Shown: piece by piece, positions 6,396 to 12,446 of the stretch
Layout: the number at the start of each line of letters is the position of its first letter
How positions within the stretch are numbered: position 1 is the first letter of the stretch
Origin: DASQVO01 sp035640715
GTDB lineage: Bacteria > Actinomycetota > Actinomycetes > Streptosporangiales > Streptosporangiaceae
Direction of reading: 5' to 3'
Assembly (NCBI GenBank): GCA_035640715.1
Contig: DASQVO010000064.1
Coordinates: 1 to 14,652 of the forward strand
Length of the DNA: 14,652 nucleotides
Position numbers and translations under genes: made by a program
The notes under the pieces: generated by a model
Told to the model about the DNA's origin: nothing
Databases searched by the model: none
What the model saw: the letters and a program-made list of their open reading frames with translations, nothing else

Positions 6396-7712
6396 TTACG
6401 GGCTCGGCGGGAGCGGTCCCAGACGCAAACTGATGACCTTGTCGCCCCGGAACTCGGCTTCGGCCTGGCCGTGGAGATCGGTTCCGGCACGGTCGTCGCG
6501 TGTCCGGAGCATCCAGGTGACCCGCTCCCGCGCTACCAGTTTGTGCGTTAGGTCCACGCGGACACCGGCAGACAGCTGTTTCTGCACGAACTGACGCGCC
6601 TGCCCGGAACCCCGGTGGCTGCCCTGCCCGGTGAACGGGGGCGCGGAGACCAGCTCGGGGTCCTCGGCGAACAGTCCCATCACCGCAGCGACGTCCTTAT
6701 CCGCCCAGGCCCGCTCGAAGGCGAGCGCGGCGAGGAACTCCCCGGCCTGCTGCTCGCCGTGTGACATCAGGTTCTGGATGAACAGCGGGTCGCGGTTCAG
6801 CTTGGACGCCGCGTGGGCCCGGGGAAGGCTGGAGCGGGACAGCTCTATCACCCGCACCACGACCTGCTTGTATTTTCCCCCCTGACTCAGCAGACCCGCC
6901 TCGAGCAGCTGGTCGATCTTCTCGATGAAAGCTAGCTCCTGGTACAGCGACAGGTTGCCGGCCAGCTCGTTGCGGCGGTCGGCGATCTCGGCGAGCGTGG
7001 CCGGCTCGGTGTCCCGCTGCTGCGGATTAATCTGGATCACCCACAGCTCGTCGGGTTCCGCATCGAGAAGCTCACGGACCGGGGGGTTCTGGGAGAACAG
7101 GCCATCCCAGTACGTGCCGTCCTCCAGCCGCACAGCGCGGAACAGGTTCGGGATCGCCGCTGAGGCGAGCACGGTGCCGGCGGTGATCCGGTCGCGGCGG
7201 CTGTTAAACGTCCGGAATTGCCCGGACAGCACATCAACGGCTCCGATGAGCAGCACCGGGTGCTCTCCGGCGCTGTCGGCCTCGATCCGGTCGAAGTCCA
7301 CCTGACGGCCAAGCATCTGGCAGAACTGGTCAGCGCCCATGACAGAGGCCGGCGAGTGATACGGGCTCACCGCCGGCGGCACAACGCCGAAGTCCTGCCA
7401 CGCCATTGCCCACAGAATCAAGTTGTTGACCAGCATCTCCACGGGTCCGCGGGCGGAGTTGTCAGCCCAGAACTGGTCCAGGAGGTGCCCCGCACGCACC
7501 GGATCGCCGTCGAGCAGGGCATACCACGCCAAGAGCGCGCACACTGCCCCGCCGGACGTGCCGCTCAGCCCGACAACCTCATAACCGGTGAGCTCGTCCG
7601 CGCCCAGCAGCCGTTTCAGCACACCCGCCGTGAAGGCGGTATGGCTCCCGCCGCCCTGACAGGCGATCACAACGCGCCGCTGCTGCTCCCCGCCATCAGT
7701 CGCTGCCGCCAC
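6396..7712 (-). CDS. Patatin-like phospholipase with C-terminal SnoaL/NTF2-like domain
   Basis: A 438-residue protein. The first part is a patatin-type acyl hydrolase: the oxyanion-hole motif CQGGGSHTAFTAG (about 18-30), nucleophile Ser53 in GLSGTSGGA, and the catalytic Asp203 in YWDGLFSQNPP. About the last 110 residues, from EFLAALAFERAWADKDVAAVMGLFAEDPELV on, resemble a SnoaL/NTF2-like alpha+beta barrel with an alternating beta-strand end. The fusion suggests the barrel binds a ligand or shapes the substrate site. GTG 7712 was chosen because GAGGGGG lies 6 nt upstream. A TTG at 7784, directly after the LapA stop, would add 24 mostly basic residues. It is probably co-transcribed with the LapA-like gene. 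The lipid substrate is unknown. Confidence 0.87.
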   Translation of the reverse strand: MAAATDGGEQQRRVVIACQGGGSHTAFTAGVLKRLLGADELTGYEVVGLSGTSGGAVCALLAWYALLDGDPVRAGHLLDQFWADNSARGPVEMLVNNLILWAMAWQDFGVVPPAVSPYHSPASVMGADQFCQMLGRQVDFDRIEADSAGEHPVLLIGAVDVLSGQFRTFNSRRDRITAGTVLASAAIPNLFRAVRLEDGTYWDGLFSQNPPVRELLDAEPDELWVIQINPQQRDTEPATLAEIADRRNELAGNLSLYQELAFIEKIDQLLEAGLLSQGGKYKQVVVRVIELSRSSLPRAHAASKLNRDPLFIQNLMSHGEQQAGEFLAALAFERAWADKDVAAVMGLFAEDPELVSAPPFTGQGSHRGSGQARQFVQKQLSAGVRVDLTHKLVARERVTWMLRTRDDRAGTDLHGQAEAEFRGDKVISLRLGPLPPSP

Positions 7713-7784
7713 GACCAGCCCCCTCGTCCGCCCATCACTGCGCCGGGTAAAACCACGATCTCCCCGCCGGCCTACCTTCGCCAA

Positions 7785-8071
7785 TCAGCGCCGCTCGGTT
7801 CGCTTCGCGCGTCGGCGGGTGGCGAGCATCCCGATGAACATTCCGACGAGGAATGTAATCACCAGAATGAGCCACAGCGGTGAGGTGACACGGGCCGAGA
7901 ACAGGTCGATCGAGACCCGCTGGCGGTTCTGCCGATGAACACCGCCGCCACCACGGTCAAGGCGAGCGCCAGCCAGTGTGCTGCCCGGATCCGGCCGATG
8001 GCGCTGCGCCTTTGCGTTGCGGGGCTGCCAGCCGATGCAGTCCCCTTGGTCGATGCGTGGCCGTGGGTCAT
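7785..8071 (-). pseudogene. LapA-domain (DUF1049-like) two-TM membrane protein, frameshifted
   Basis: The product is split between two minus-strand frames. From ATG 8071 (GGGGAGG lies 11 nt upstream) the first frame gives a polar N-terminus and TM1, RIRAAHWLALALTVVAAVFIG. It then continues as nonsense to a stop at 7859. The other frame resumes at once with QNRQRVSIDLFSARVTSPLW and TM2, LWLILVITFLVGMFIGML, then a basic tail, ending at 7785. Together they make the usual LapA_dom layout (TM, short NxQxVxxxFF-like strand, TM, basic tail) of about 95 residues. The break is at 7930/7931, where one missing base between GGC and AG accounts for the shift. It could be a real inactivation or a sequencing error. 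Homologues are small inner-membrane proteins linked to envelope assembly. The stop abuts the phospholipase reading frame. Confidence 0.75.
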
Positions 8072-8091
8072 GGCGATCCACACCTCCCCTT

Positions 8092-8127
8092 ACTACACAG
8101 GGGATCGAGTAGGAAGCATAGTGTAGT
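8092..8127. promoter_or_regulatory. 7-bp inverted repeat upstream of the LapA-like gene
   Basis: ACTACAC at 8092-8098 and GTGTAGT at 8121-8127 are exact reverse complements 22 nt apart, 21 nt upstream of the LapA ATG. The outer arm contains TACACT on the minus strand, which could serve as a -10 box. A dimer-binding operator over the promoter is a reasonable guess. Confidence 0.35.
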
Positions 8128-8243
8128 CGCCCCAGGTCCGCCGAGGGGTCACCCTGGTGGGGTGATCCTTACGCGACCACTTCGTAGGATCGGCGGGTCA
8201 GCCAGCACCGCAGCGGGCTACGGACCGACGGACCGCAGGTCCG

Positions 8244-8286
8244 ACCGGACGCGACTCCGGGCCCCGTGCCCGGGTGAGCGACCGGT
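8244..8286. repeat. 43-nt two-stem palindromic element, copy 2
   Basis: Outer arms ACCGG (8244-8248) and CCGGT (8282-8286) enclose an inner stem CCGGGC-CCCGT-GCCCGG. The internal loops GCGACT and GTGAGCGA are nearly identical to copy 1. It is the core of the first unit of an imperfect tandem repeat. Confidence 0.6.
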
Positions 8287-8326
8287 GCACAAGGGCCACC
8301 GGCGCAGGCTACGGACAGACGATCGT

Positions 8327-8369
8327 ACCGGCCCAGCGAGTCCGGGCTTTAGCCCGGCGAGTGGCCGGT
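8327..8369. repeat. 43-nt two-stem palindromic element, copy 3
   Basis: Outer arms ACCGGCC (8327-8333) and GGCCGGT (8363-8369) pair perfectly over 7 bp and enclose the inner stem CCGGGCT-TT-AGCCCGG. The inner closing pair is T-A here but C-G in copy 1, so pairing is kept while sequence changes. Loop sequences CGAGT on both sides replace CGACT/GTGAGCG. Confidence 0.6.
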
Positions 8370-8406
8370 GTATCGGACCCCAGCCCGGGAAAGCTGACGG
8401 GGGGTT

Positions 8407-8426
8407 CCGGGGGGTCGTCCCCCCGG
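8407..8426 (-). terminator. Strong G/C hairpin after the DUF397 gene
   Basis: CCGGGGGG (8407-8414), loop TCGT, CCCCCCGG (8419-8426): a perfect 8-bp stem 26 nt beyond the DUF397 stop. No T-tract follows on the minus strand, as is common for actinobacterial terminators. The right arm belongs to a 19-nt direct repeat (8412-8430 and 8436-8454). Confidence 0.5.
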
Positions 8427-8454
8427 GCTAACACTGGGTCGTCCCCCCGGGCTA
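8412..8454. repeat. Direct repeat of 19 nt, period 24, overlapping the DUF397 stop
   Basis: GGGTCGTCCCCCCGGGCTA occurs at 8412-8430 and again at 8436-8454. The second copy supplies the TAG stop of the DUF397 gene (8454-8452, minus strand); the first copy carries the same TAG 24 nt downstream. A tandem duplication of the gene's 3' end is the simplest explanation. Confidence 0.7.
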
Positions 8455-8679
8455 GCGCACCAGGCTGTCGAAGTCGCCGTCGGCGGCGCCGCCGATCAGG
8501 GCCTCGATCTCCGCCTTGGTGTAGATCAAGGCCGGGCCGTCCGGGTCATCGGCGTTCCGCACGGCGACACCCCCGTCCGGCAGCCGGGCCATCTCCACGG
8601 ATCGCGCCTCGCGACCGCCCTTGCGCCAATGCACGCCGGGCAGCTCACCAGCGGGCATCCCGTTATACATCCCAGTCAT
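8452..8679 (-). CDS. DUF397 domain protein, partner of the Scr1-type regulator
   Basis: A 75-residue protein of the actinobacterial DUF397 family. It has the family order: VHWRKGG near Trp18, SVEMARLPDGGVAVRNADDPDGPALIYT in the centre, an acidic EIEALI helix and the GDFDSLV C-terminus. The Cys often found in the 'NCVEVA' position is replaced (RSVEMA). It starts 3 nt after the stop of the Scr1-type HTH gene, so the two are surely translated from one mRNA. DUF397 proteins are small partners of such regulators, in some cases acting as antagonists or in toxin-antitoxin-like pairs; that role here is inference. The C-terminal codons run into a direct repeat. Confidence 0.9.
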   Translation of the reverse strand: MTGMYNGMPAGELPGVHWRKGGREARSVEMARLPDGGVAVRNADDPDGPALIYTKAEIEALIGGAADGDFDSLVR

Positions 8680-8682
8680 CGG

Positions 8683-9549
8683 TCACATTTCCTCAAGCAT
8701 TGAGGCCAGGATGTCCTGCGTCCGCTCAGGCGAGGTGCCCTTGACGCTGAGGCGTTCCATGACCTCGCTGTACCTTTCCACGTCTTCCCGTTTCTCGAGA
8801 TACAGCGCACCGGTGAGTTGCTCGATGTAGACGATGTCGGTCATGTCAGCCTCGGGGAACCGCATGATCGTGAACGCACCGCCCTCCGCGGCATGCCCGC
8901 CGAACCCGAACGGCAGCACCTGCAGGGTAATGTTCGGCTTCTTCGCCGCTGCCATCAGGTGCTCGATCTGGCCCCGCATCACTTCCTTACCGCCCAGCGG
9001 CCGCCGCAGCGCGGCCTCGTCGACGACGGCCCACAGCCGTGGCGCGTTCGGCCGGGTTAGCAACTGCTGGCGCCGCATGCGGAGGGCGACCCTGCGGTCG
9101 ACCTCGTCGGGCGGGGCGCCGGGCTGTCCCTGATGCACCACGGCCCGCGTGTACTCCTCCGTCTGCAGCAGGCCCGGCACGAACTGCACCTCATAGACCC
9201 TGATGAGCTCCGCCGCCTCCTCCAGTCCCACGTAGATCTGGAACCAGTCGGGGACGACGTCGGAGTACTTCTGCCACCACGCGGGCGAGTTCGCCTCGCG
9301 TGCCAGTGCCACCAGCGCCTCGCGCTCGGCGGGATCGGTGACCCCGTAGAGGTCGAGCAGGTCGGTGACGTCACGTTCCTTGAAGCTCACCCGGCCGAGT
9401 TCCAGCCGGCTGATCTTCGATCCGGACGCCCGGATCCGGTAGCCGGCATCATCGCGGGAGATCCCCTTTGCCTCCCGCAGCTTGCGAAGCTGGGAACCGA
9501 GCAGGATGCGCAGCACCGTCGGGCCGCTTCCCGAGTGGGTGGGAATCAC
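8683..9549 (-). CDS. Scr1-family HTH transcriptional regulator (XRE HTH plus DUF5753)
   Basis: A 288-residue regulator. Residues 19-72 form an XRE-type helix-turn-helix: LRKLREAKGISRDDAGYRIRASGSKISRLELGR, followed by FKERDVTDLLDLYGV. From about 104 to the C-terminus is a DUF5753 domain, marked by WFQIYVGLEEAAELIRVYE, VPGLLQTEEYTRAV, LRMRRQQLL, WAVVDEAALRRP, LQVLPF, and the end SPERTQDIL. This is the standard Scr1/WhiJ-like layout that streptomycetes and relatives carry in many copies, some controlling development. GTG 9549 is chosen because it sits just ahead of the conserved GSGPTVLRILLG with GGAG 7 nt upstream. An ATG at 9594 would add 15 residues and is also possible. It heads a two-gene unit with DUF397. 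Confidence 0.9.
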   Translation of the reverse strand: MIPTHSGSGPTVLRILLGSQLRKLREAKGISRDDAGYRIRASGSKISRLELGRVSFKERDVTDLLDLYGVTDPAEREALVALAREANSPAWWQKYSDVVPDWFQIYVGLEEAAELIRVYEVQFVPGLLQTEEYTRAVVHQGQPGAPPDEVDRRVALRMRRQQLLTRPNAPRLWAVVDEAALRRPLGGKEVMRGQIEHLMAAAKKPNITLQVLPFGFGGHAAEGGAFTIMRFPEADMTDIVYIEQLTGALYLEKREDVERYSEVMERLSVKGTSPERTQDILASMLEEM

Positions 9550-9901
9550 CTCAGCGCTCCACGATCGTATGCCAGGCCTCGCCGGCTCCCCCATGCCGAC
9601 ATCCTGGTCACCGCTCAATGACATGCTGCACATAGGTCCTGCACGTGCATATGACCTTGCGGCTGCAAGGCACACAGGGCATGATACGCCGGCTTGCATG
9701 ATCACACGAACTTCCCCGCGAGGACTCGGCGCGGCGCTCACACAAGCCGAAACGCCCGGGGCTGAGGGTTCCCTTCATGGGGCCGGCTGGGCTTCCTGGC
9801 ATGCGGACCGTCCGGCTACTAGGCTCGATGGCCATACGGGGCGATTGCCGTGCGGGCCCCGCCCGGCATGCTGTTCCCGCCCGCATGGCTAGGAGCGAAA
9901 A
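9550..9901. other. Divergent control region between the Scr1 regulator and the membrane protein gene
   Basis: This 352-nt region lies between oppositely oriented genes, and no gene is convincing within it. It has a cluster of TGCA motifs between 9625 and 9700, including the perfect palindrome TGCACGTGCA (9640-9649), a hairpin CCTTGC-GGCT-GCAAGG (9655-9670) and CTTGCATGATC further on. On the plus strand TAGGCT (9820-9825), with TGGCAT 17 nt upstream, is a possible promoter for the membrane gene. AGGAG at 9891-9895 is its ribosome site. Confidence 0.5.
9640..9670. promoter_or_regulatory. TGCA palindrome and adjacent hairpin, possible operator
   Basis: TGCACGTGCA (9640-9649) is a perfect 10-bp palindrome. 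Six bases later CCTTGC and GCAAGG form a 6-bp stem with loop GGCT (9655-9670). Both lie about 100 nt upstream of the Scr1-type GTG on its promoter side. The regulator may bind its own promoter here, but this is inference. Confidence 0.35.
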
Positions 9902-10405
9902 ATGTACGAGCCTTACCCGTCGGCCGGGCAGAACGGCCAGACGGTAGAGCCAGGGCAGCGGCCGCCCGTGCCGCCTTCAGTGCAGACCGCCGTCCGCCTC
10001 ATGTATGCGGGCGCGGCCATCAGCGCGATCACGTTCATTCTCGGCCTCACCTCCCTTGGCAACCTCAAGCACGCGATCAGGACGCAGCATCCGCACTACA
10101 CGAACAGCCAGGTCAACACCGCCGTCAACAGTTCCATAGCGCTGATCGTGATCGTCGGCCTGATCGGGATCGGCCTGTGGGTGTGGATGGCATGGGCGAA
10201 CAAGAGAGGAAAGAACTGGGCGCGCATCACGGGGACCGTCCTCTTCGCCCTTTACACCCTGGACATGATCCTTGCCCTCTCTGTCCAATCGGCCGCTGCC
10301 GCAAGTCTGGTGGGCAGCTTCGTCCTCTGGCTCATCGGGCTCGGCACGGTGATCATGCTCTGGCGCCGCGAATCCAGCGAGTTCTTCAAGCGCCCCCTGT
10401 ACTGA
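9902..10405 (+). CDS. Four-TM membrane protein of unknown function
   Basis: A 167-residue protein. A Pro/Gln-rich cytoplasmic N-terminus (PYPSAGQNGQTVEPGQRPPVPPS) leads into four hydrophobic segments at roughly 30-52 (LMYAGAAISAITFILGL), 78-98 (IALIVIVGLIGIGLWVWMAWA), 109-127 (ITGTVLFALYTLDMILAL) and 133-152 (SLVGSFVLWLIGLGTVIML). It ends in the charged tail WRRESSEFFKRPLY. The layout matches uncharacterised actinobacterial integral membrane proteins whose first span follows a 'PxSVxxAVxLMYAGA' motif. ATG 9902 is preceded by AGGAG at 6 nt, so the start is secure. It stands alone, diverging from the Scr1 pair and converging with the TrmH-like gene. No function is assigned. Confidence 0.85.
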   Translation: MYEPYPSAGQNGQTVEPGQRPPVPPSVQTAVRLMYAGAAISAITFILGLTSLGNLKHAIRTQHPHYTNSQVNTAVNSSIALIVIVGLIGIGLWVWMAWANKRGKNWARITGTVLFALYTLDMILALSVQSAAAASLVGSFVLWLIGLGTVIMLWRRESSEFFKRPLY

Positions 10406-10407
10406 AC

Positions 10408-10430
10408 GCCGTGCCCGGGCGCAACACGGC
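10408..10430 (+). terminator. Weak hairpin after the membrane protein gene
   Basis: GCCGTG (10408-10413) and CACGGC (10425-10430) pair around an 11-nt loop, immediately after the stop at 10405. No T-tract follows. An 11-nt direct repeat, GCCCGGGCGCA, at 10413-10423 and 10440-10450 overlaps it. It may mark the end of convergent transcription. Confidence 0.35.
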
Positions 10431-10511
10431 AGGACCGCCGCCCGGGCGCACGGGCCGCGGCCGGCGTGGCAGCACAGACAGATGCCGAACGACGGCGTGG
10501 TGGCAGCCTGG

Positions 10512-11420
10512 TCACCCGGGCCAGTCATCGCGGGGCCGGGAAAGCTGCTGGCACGCGATTGCGGCGGCGGCTACCACGTTGAGCGAGTCCACGCCCGCGG
10601 CCATAGCGTCCGGATGCATCGGGATGCAGACGGCCACGTCCGCCTCATGCAGCCAGCGAGATGACAGCCCGTCTCCTTCGGTGCCCAGCATCAGCCCGAC
10701 CCGGTCCCCCATCGGAGCCTGGGTAAGCGGCACGGCCGATTGATCGGGGGTCAGCGCCAGCAAGCGGAAGCCTGCCGTGCGCAGCTCGGCCAGTCCCCCG
10801 TACCAGTCGGTCATCCGGGCATACGGAACTGCGAACACGGCGCCCATGGACACCTTGACGGCCCGCCGGTACAGCGGGTCCGCGCACCGAGGCGACAAGA
10901 TCACGGCATCGGTGCCGAGCGCCGCAGCGCAGCGGAAGATCCCGCCGACGTTGCCATGATCGACAATGTCTTCGAGCACCAGGACCCGGCGGACTGGCCT
11001 GGTGTGCCATATAGAGCCGCCCGCGTTCGCGTGATCCACGATGTCCTCTCCCGCGACGGCCGTCCGCGTCCCGGCCAGCATGTCCGTGACGCCCGGCAGC
11101 GGCCGCCTGCGCATGGCGGCCAGCGCCCCGCGGTGCACGTGGTACCCGGTGAGCCGCTCCGCGACGTGATCAGGGACCACATAGGCGGGGGCACCGCACG
11201 CCTCCGCCAGATCCCGGAGCCCGGCGGCCCTGCGCTCGGTGGCGAGCAGTGAGCGGACGGCATACCCGGCCGCCAAGGCCCGGCGGATCACCTTCTCCCC
11301 TTCGGCGACGAAAAGGCCATGCTCGGCCTCCAGGCTCTTCCGGAGCTCCACATCCGTGAGCCGCACGTAGTCCGCCAGCCGGGGATCGCTGGCATCGGGC
11401 ACGAAGGTGAGATGCTGCAC
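10512..11420 (-). CDS. TrmH/SpoU-family RNA 2'-O-methyltransferase with duplicated motif 1
   Basis: A 302-residue protein with an N-terminal substrate-binding region (LRKSLEAEHGLFVAEGEKVIRRAL) and a C-terminal SPOUT domain. Motif 1 is EDIVDHGNVGGIFR (150-163, with Asn157 and Arg163), motif 2 LMLGTEGDGLS (243-253), motif 3 IPM...GVDSLNVVAAAAI (266-288); these build the trefoil knot that binds SAM. It should methylate a ribose in tRNA or rRNA in the cytoplasm; the target is not predictable. Unusually, EDIVDH-N-GG occurs twice, at 125-135 and 150-160, which adds about 25 residues between the linker LAGTR and the normal RRVLVLEDIVDH strand. The start is GTG 11420, with GAGGG very close upstream. 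It diverges from the Amidase_2-like gene. Confidence 0.9.
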   Translation of the reverse strand: MQHLTFVPDASDPRLADYVRLTDVELRKSLEAEHGLFVAEGEKVIRRALAAGYAVRSLLATERRAAGLRDLAEACGAPAYVVPDHVAERLTGYHVHRGALAAMRRRPLPGVTDMLAGTRTAVAGEDIVDHANAGGSIWHTRPVRRVLVLEDIVDHGNVGGIFRCAAALGTDAVILSPRCADPLYRRAVKVSMGAVFAVPYARMTDWYGGLAELRTAGFRLLALTPDQSAVPLTQAPMGDRVGLMLGTEGDGLSSRWLHEADVAVCIPMHPDAMAAGVDSLNVVAAAAIACQQLSRPRDDWPG

Positions 11421-11577
11421 GCCCTCAGTGTCCGGGTTCCGTGCCGCCGTGTCGATTCGGAAGCGGCATGCCGGTTTTGCCCTGAGTGAGCAGGCTTCAC
11501 CCGGCGTATCGGTTGACAGCCCGCTATGGACTATTCGCCGGAGCTGACGTAAGCAGATGAGAAGGGAGGTCTAGACC

Positions 11578-12327
11578 GTGGGGGGAAATGCGGTGGCTGA
11601 TGCATGGATGCCGGGCGTGAAGCGCATCCGGGCCCATACGGATGGCGGTCCGCTGAAGGGCGGCGCGCCCCGTGTCGTCTGGCAGGCGCTCGGCGCGGAC
11701 CCCTGGCTGATCTCGGCCTGCTCCGCCGCTCAGCGGCTCGATCAGGAGGGCCGCCCGCCGCACCTGGTGTGGAACCCCACCTCCGGCGACATCATCCAGC
11801 TCATCCCGATTCTGCGGGCCGGCTGCTCGCTGGGCGGTCCCGAGCGCCTCGATGACGTGGGGGGCGCCGCGCCGCAGCCCCTTCCGCCGATCAATACCGA
11901 GGGCAGGCTGTGCGTGCAGATCGGCGTGGTGGCGTGGCCGTCGGAGCCGTTCACGGCCGGCCCGATGAACGGCGTCGAGGCCATCCTCGGCTGGCTGGAC
12001 ACCTGGCGGGTGCCGCGTAGGTGGCCGGCCGGACGGCCGGCTCCCGCCATGCTCGCCCGGGCGGGAACGCGCAGCCGCGCGGTGTGGGCACTCGGCGGGC
12101 ACTATGGCGCCTCACAGCTACCCGGATGCGAAGCCGTCGGCCCCGGGAACATCGACATCGACCTGCTGACCGGGCCGGAAGTGACACGATGCCCGCCGGT
12201 TACGCGCCAGCACGGCGAGACGCCAACCGCCACGGCGAGCCGGGTCGCGCTCGAAACGGTGCTCGCACCCGGCATCAGGACTGATGCCGCCGCGGCCGTG
12301 CCCTCCCTGGCCGACGCCCCGCACTGA
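11578..12327 (+). CDS. Amidase_2-like protein with altered metal-site residues
   Basis: A 249-residue protein resembling actinobacterial and phage-type N-acetylmuramoyl-L-alanine amidase-like domains. The resemblance covers PRVVWQALGADPW (31-43), PPHLVWNPTSGDIIQLIPILRA (60-81), INTEGRLCVQIGVV (105-118), GWLDTWRVPRRWPAGRPAP (138-156) and GGHYGASQLPGCEAVGPGNIDI (173-194). In active relatives as I recall them, the first motif reads VWH and the last has a DPG; here they are VWQ (Gln36) and VGPG. Only His175 of the expected metal ligands is clearly kept, so catalysis is doubtful. No signal peptide is seen. The C-terminal 50 residues look unstructured. GTG 11578 follows GGGAGG at 8 nt; GTG 11593 is an alternative. 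It lies upstream of orn. The family assignment comes from recalled motif patterns and is moderate. Confidence 0.65.
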   Translation: MGGNAVADAWMPGVKRIRAHTDGGPLKGGAPRVVWQALGADPWLISACSAAQRLDQEGRPPHLVWNPTSGDIIQLIPILRAGCSLGGPERLDDVGGAAPQPLPPINTEGRLCVQIGVVAWPSEPFTAGPMNGVEAILGWLDTWRVPRRWPAGRPAPAMLARAGTRSRAVWALGGHYGASQLPGCEAVGPGNIDIDLLTGPEVTRCPPVTRQHGETPTATASRVALETVLAPGIRTDAAAAVPSLADAPH

Positions 12328-12434
12328 GAAGCCGTCCCGGTGCGGCCGGCCGCGGGTGCCACCATGTCCTCGTTCGGCCAGTTCCTTTGACAGGGAACGT
12401 TCCGGCCCCGGCCATCACAGATCTGGCAAGGGCC

Positions 12435-12446
12435 TAACCTGGGGTA
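12435..12446 (+). promoter_or_regulatory. Candidate -10 box for a leaderless orn transcript
   Basis: TAACCT (12435-12440) is followed by six bases and then the GTG start at 12447, so transcription would begin at or next to the start codon. No convincing -35 hexamer is found at the right spacing, and the GGGGTA before the GTG is too close to be a good ribosome site. The call is tentative. Confidence 0.35.

Larger units (their letters stand above)
8072..8451. other. Repeat-rich intergenic region
   Basis: This 380-nt stretch separates the LapA-like gene from the DUF397 stop. I see no coding region. It holds a 7-bp inverted repeat at 8092-8127, two imperfect tandem units of about 85-91 nt starting at 8216 and 8307 (each opening GGCTACGGAC), each containing a 43-nt palindromic element, and a 24-nt-period direct repeat with a strong G/C hairpin at 8407-8454. 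Confidence 0.6.

Noticed and set aside
6396..7784. TTG start at 7784 for the phospholipase
   Set aside because: TTG is rare, the extra 24 residues are basic and poorly structured, and GTG 7712 has a strong ribosome site. Translational coupling with the LapA stop keeps it possible.
8204..8375. CRISPR-like array
   Set aside because: There are only two imperfect tandem units, with no unique spacers between identical repeats and no cas genes.
11513..11537. TTGACA (11513-11518) with TATTCG (11532-11537) as a promoter for the Amidase_2-like gene
   Set aside because: The 13-nt spacer is too short for a normal sigma factor and no better -10 lies at 17-18 nt.
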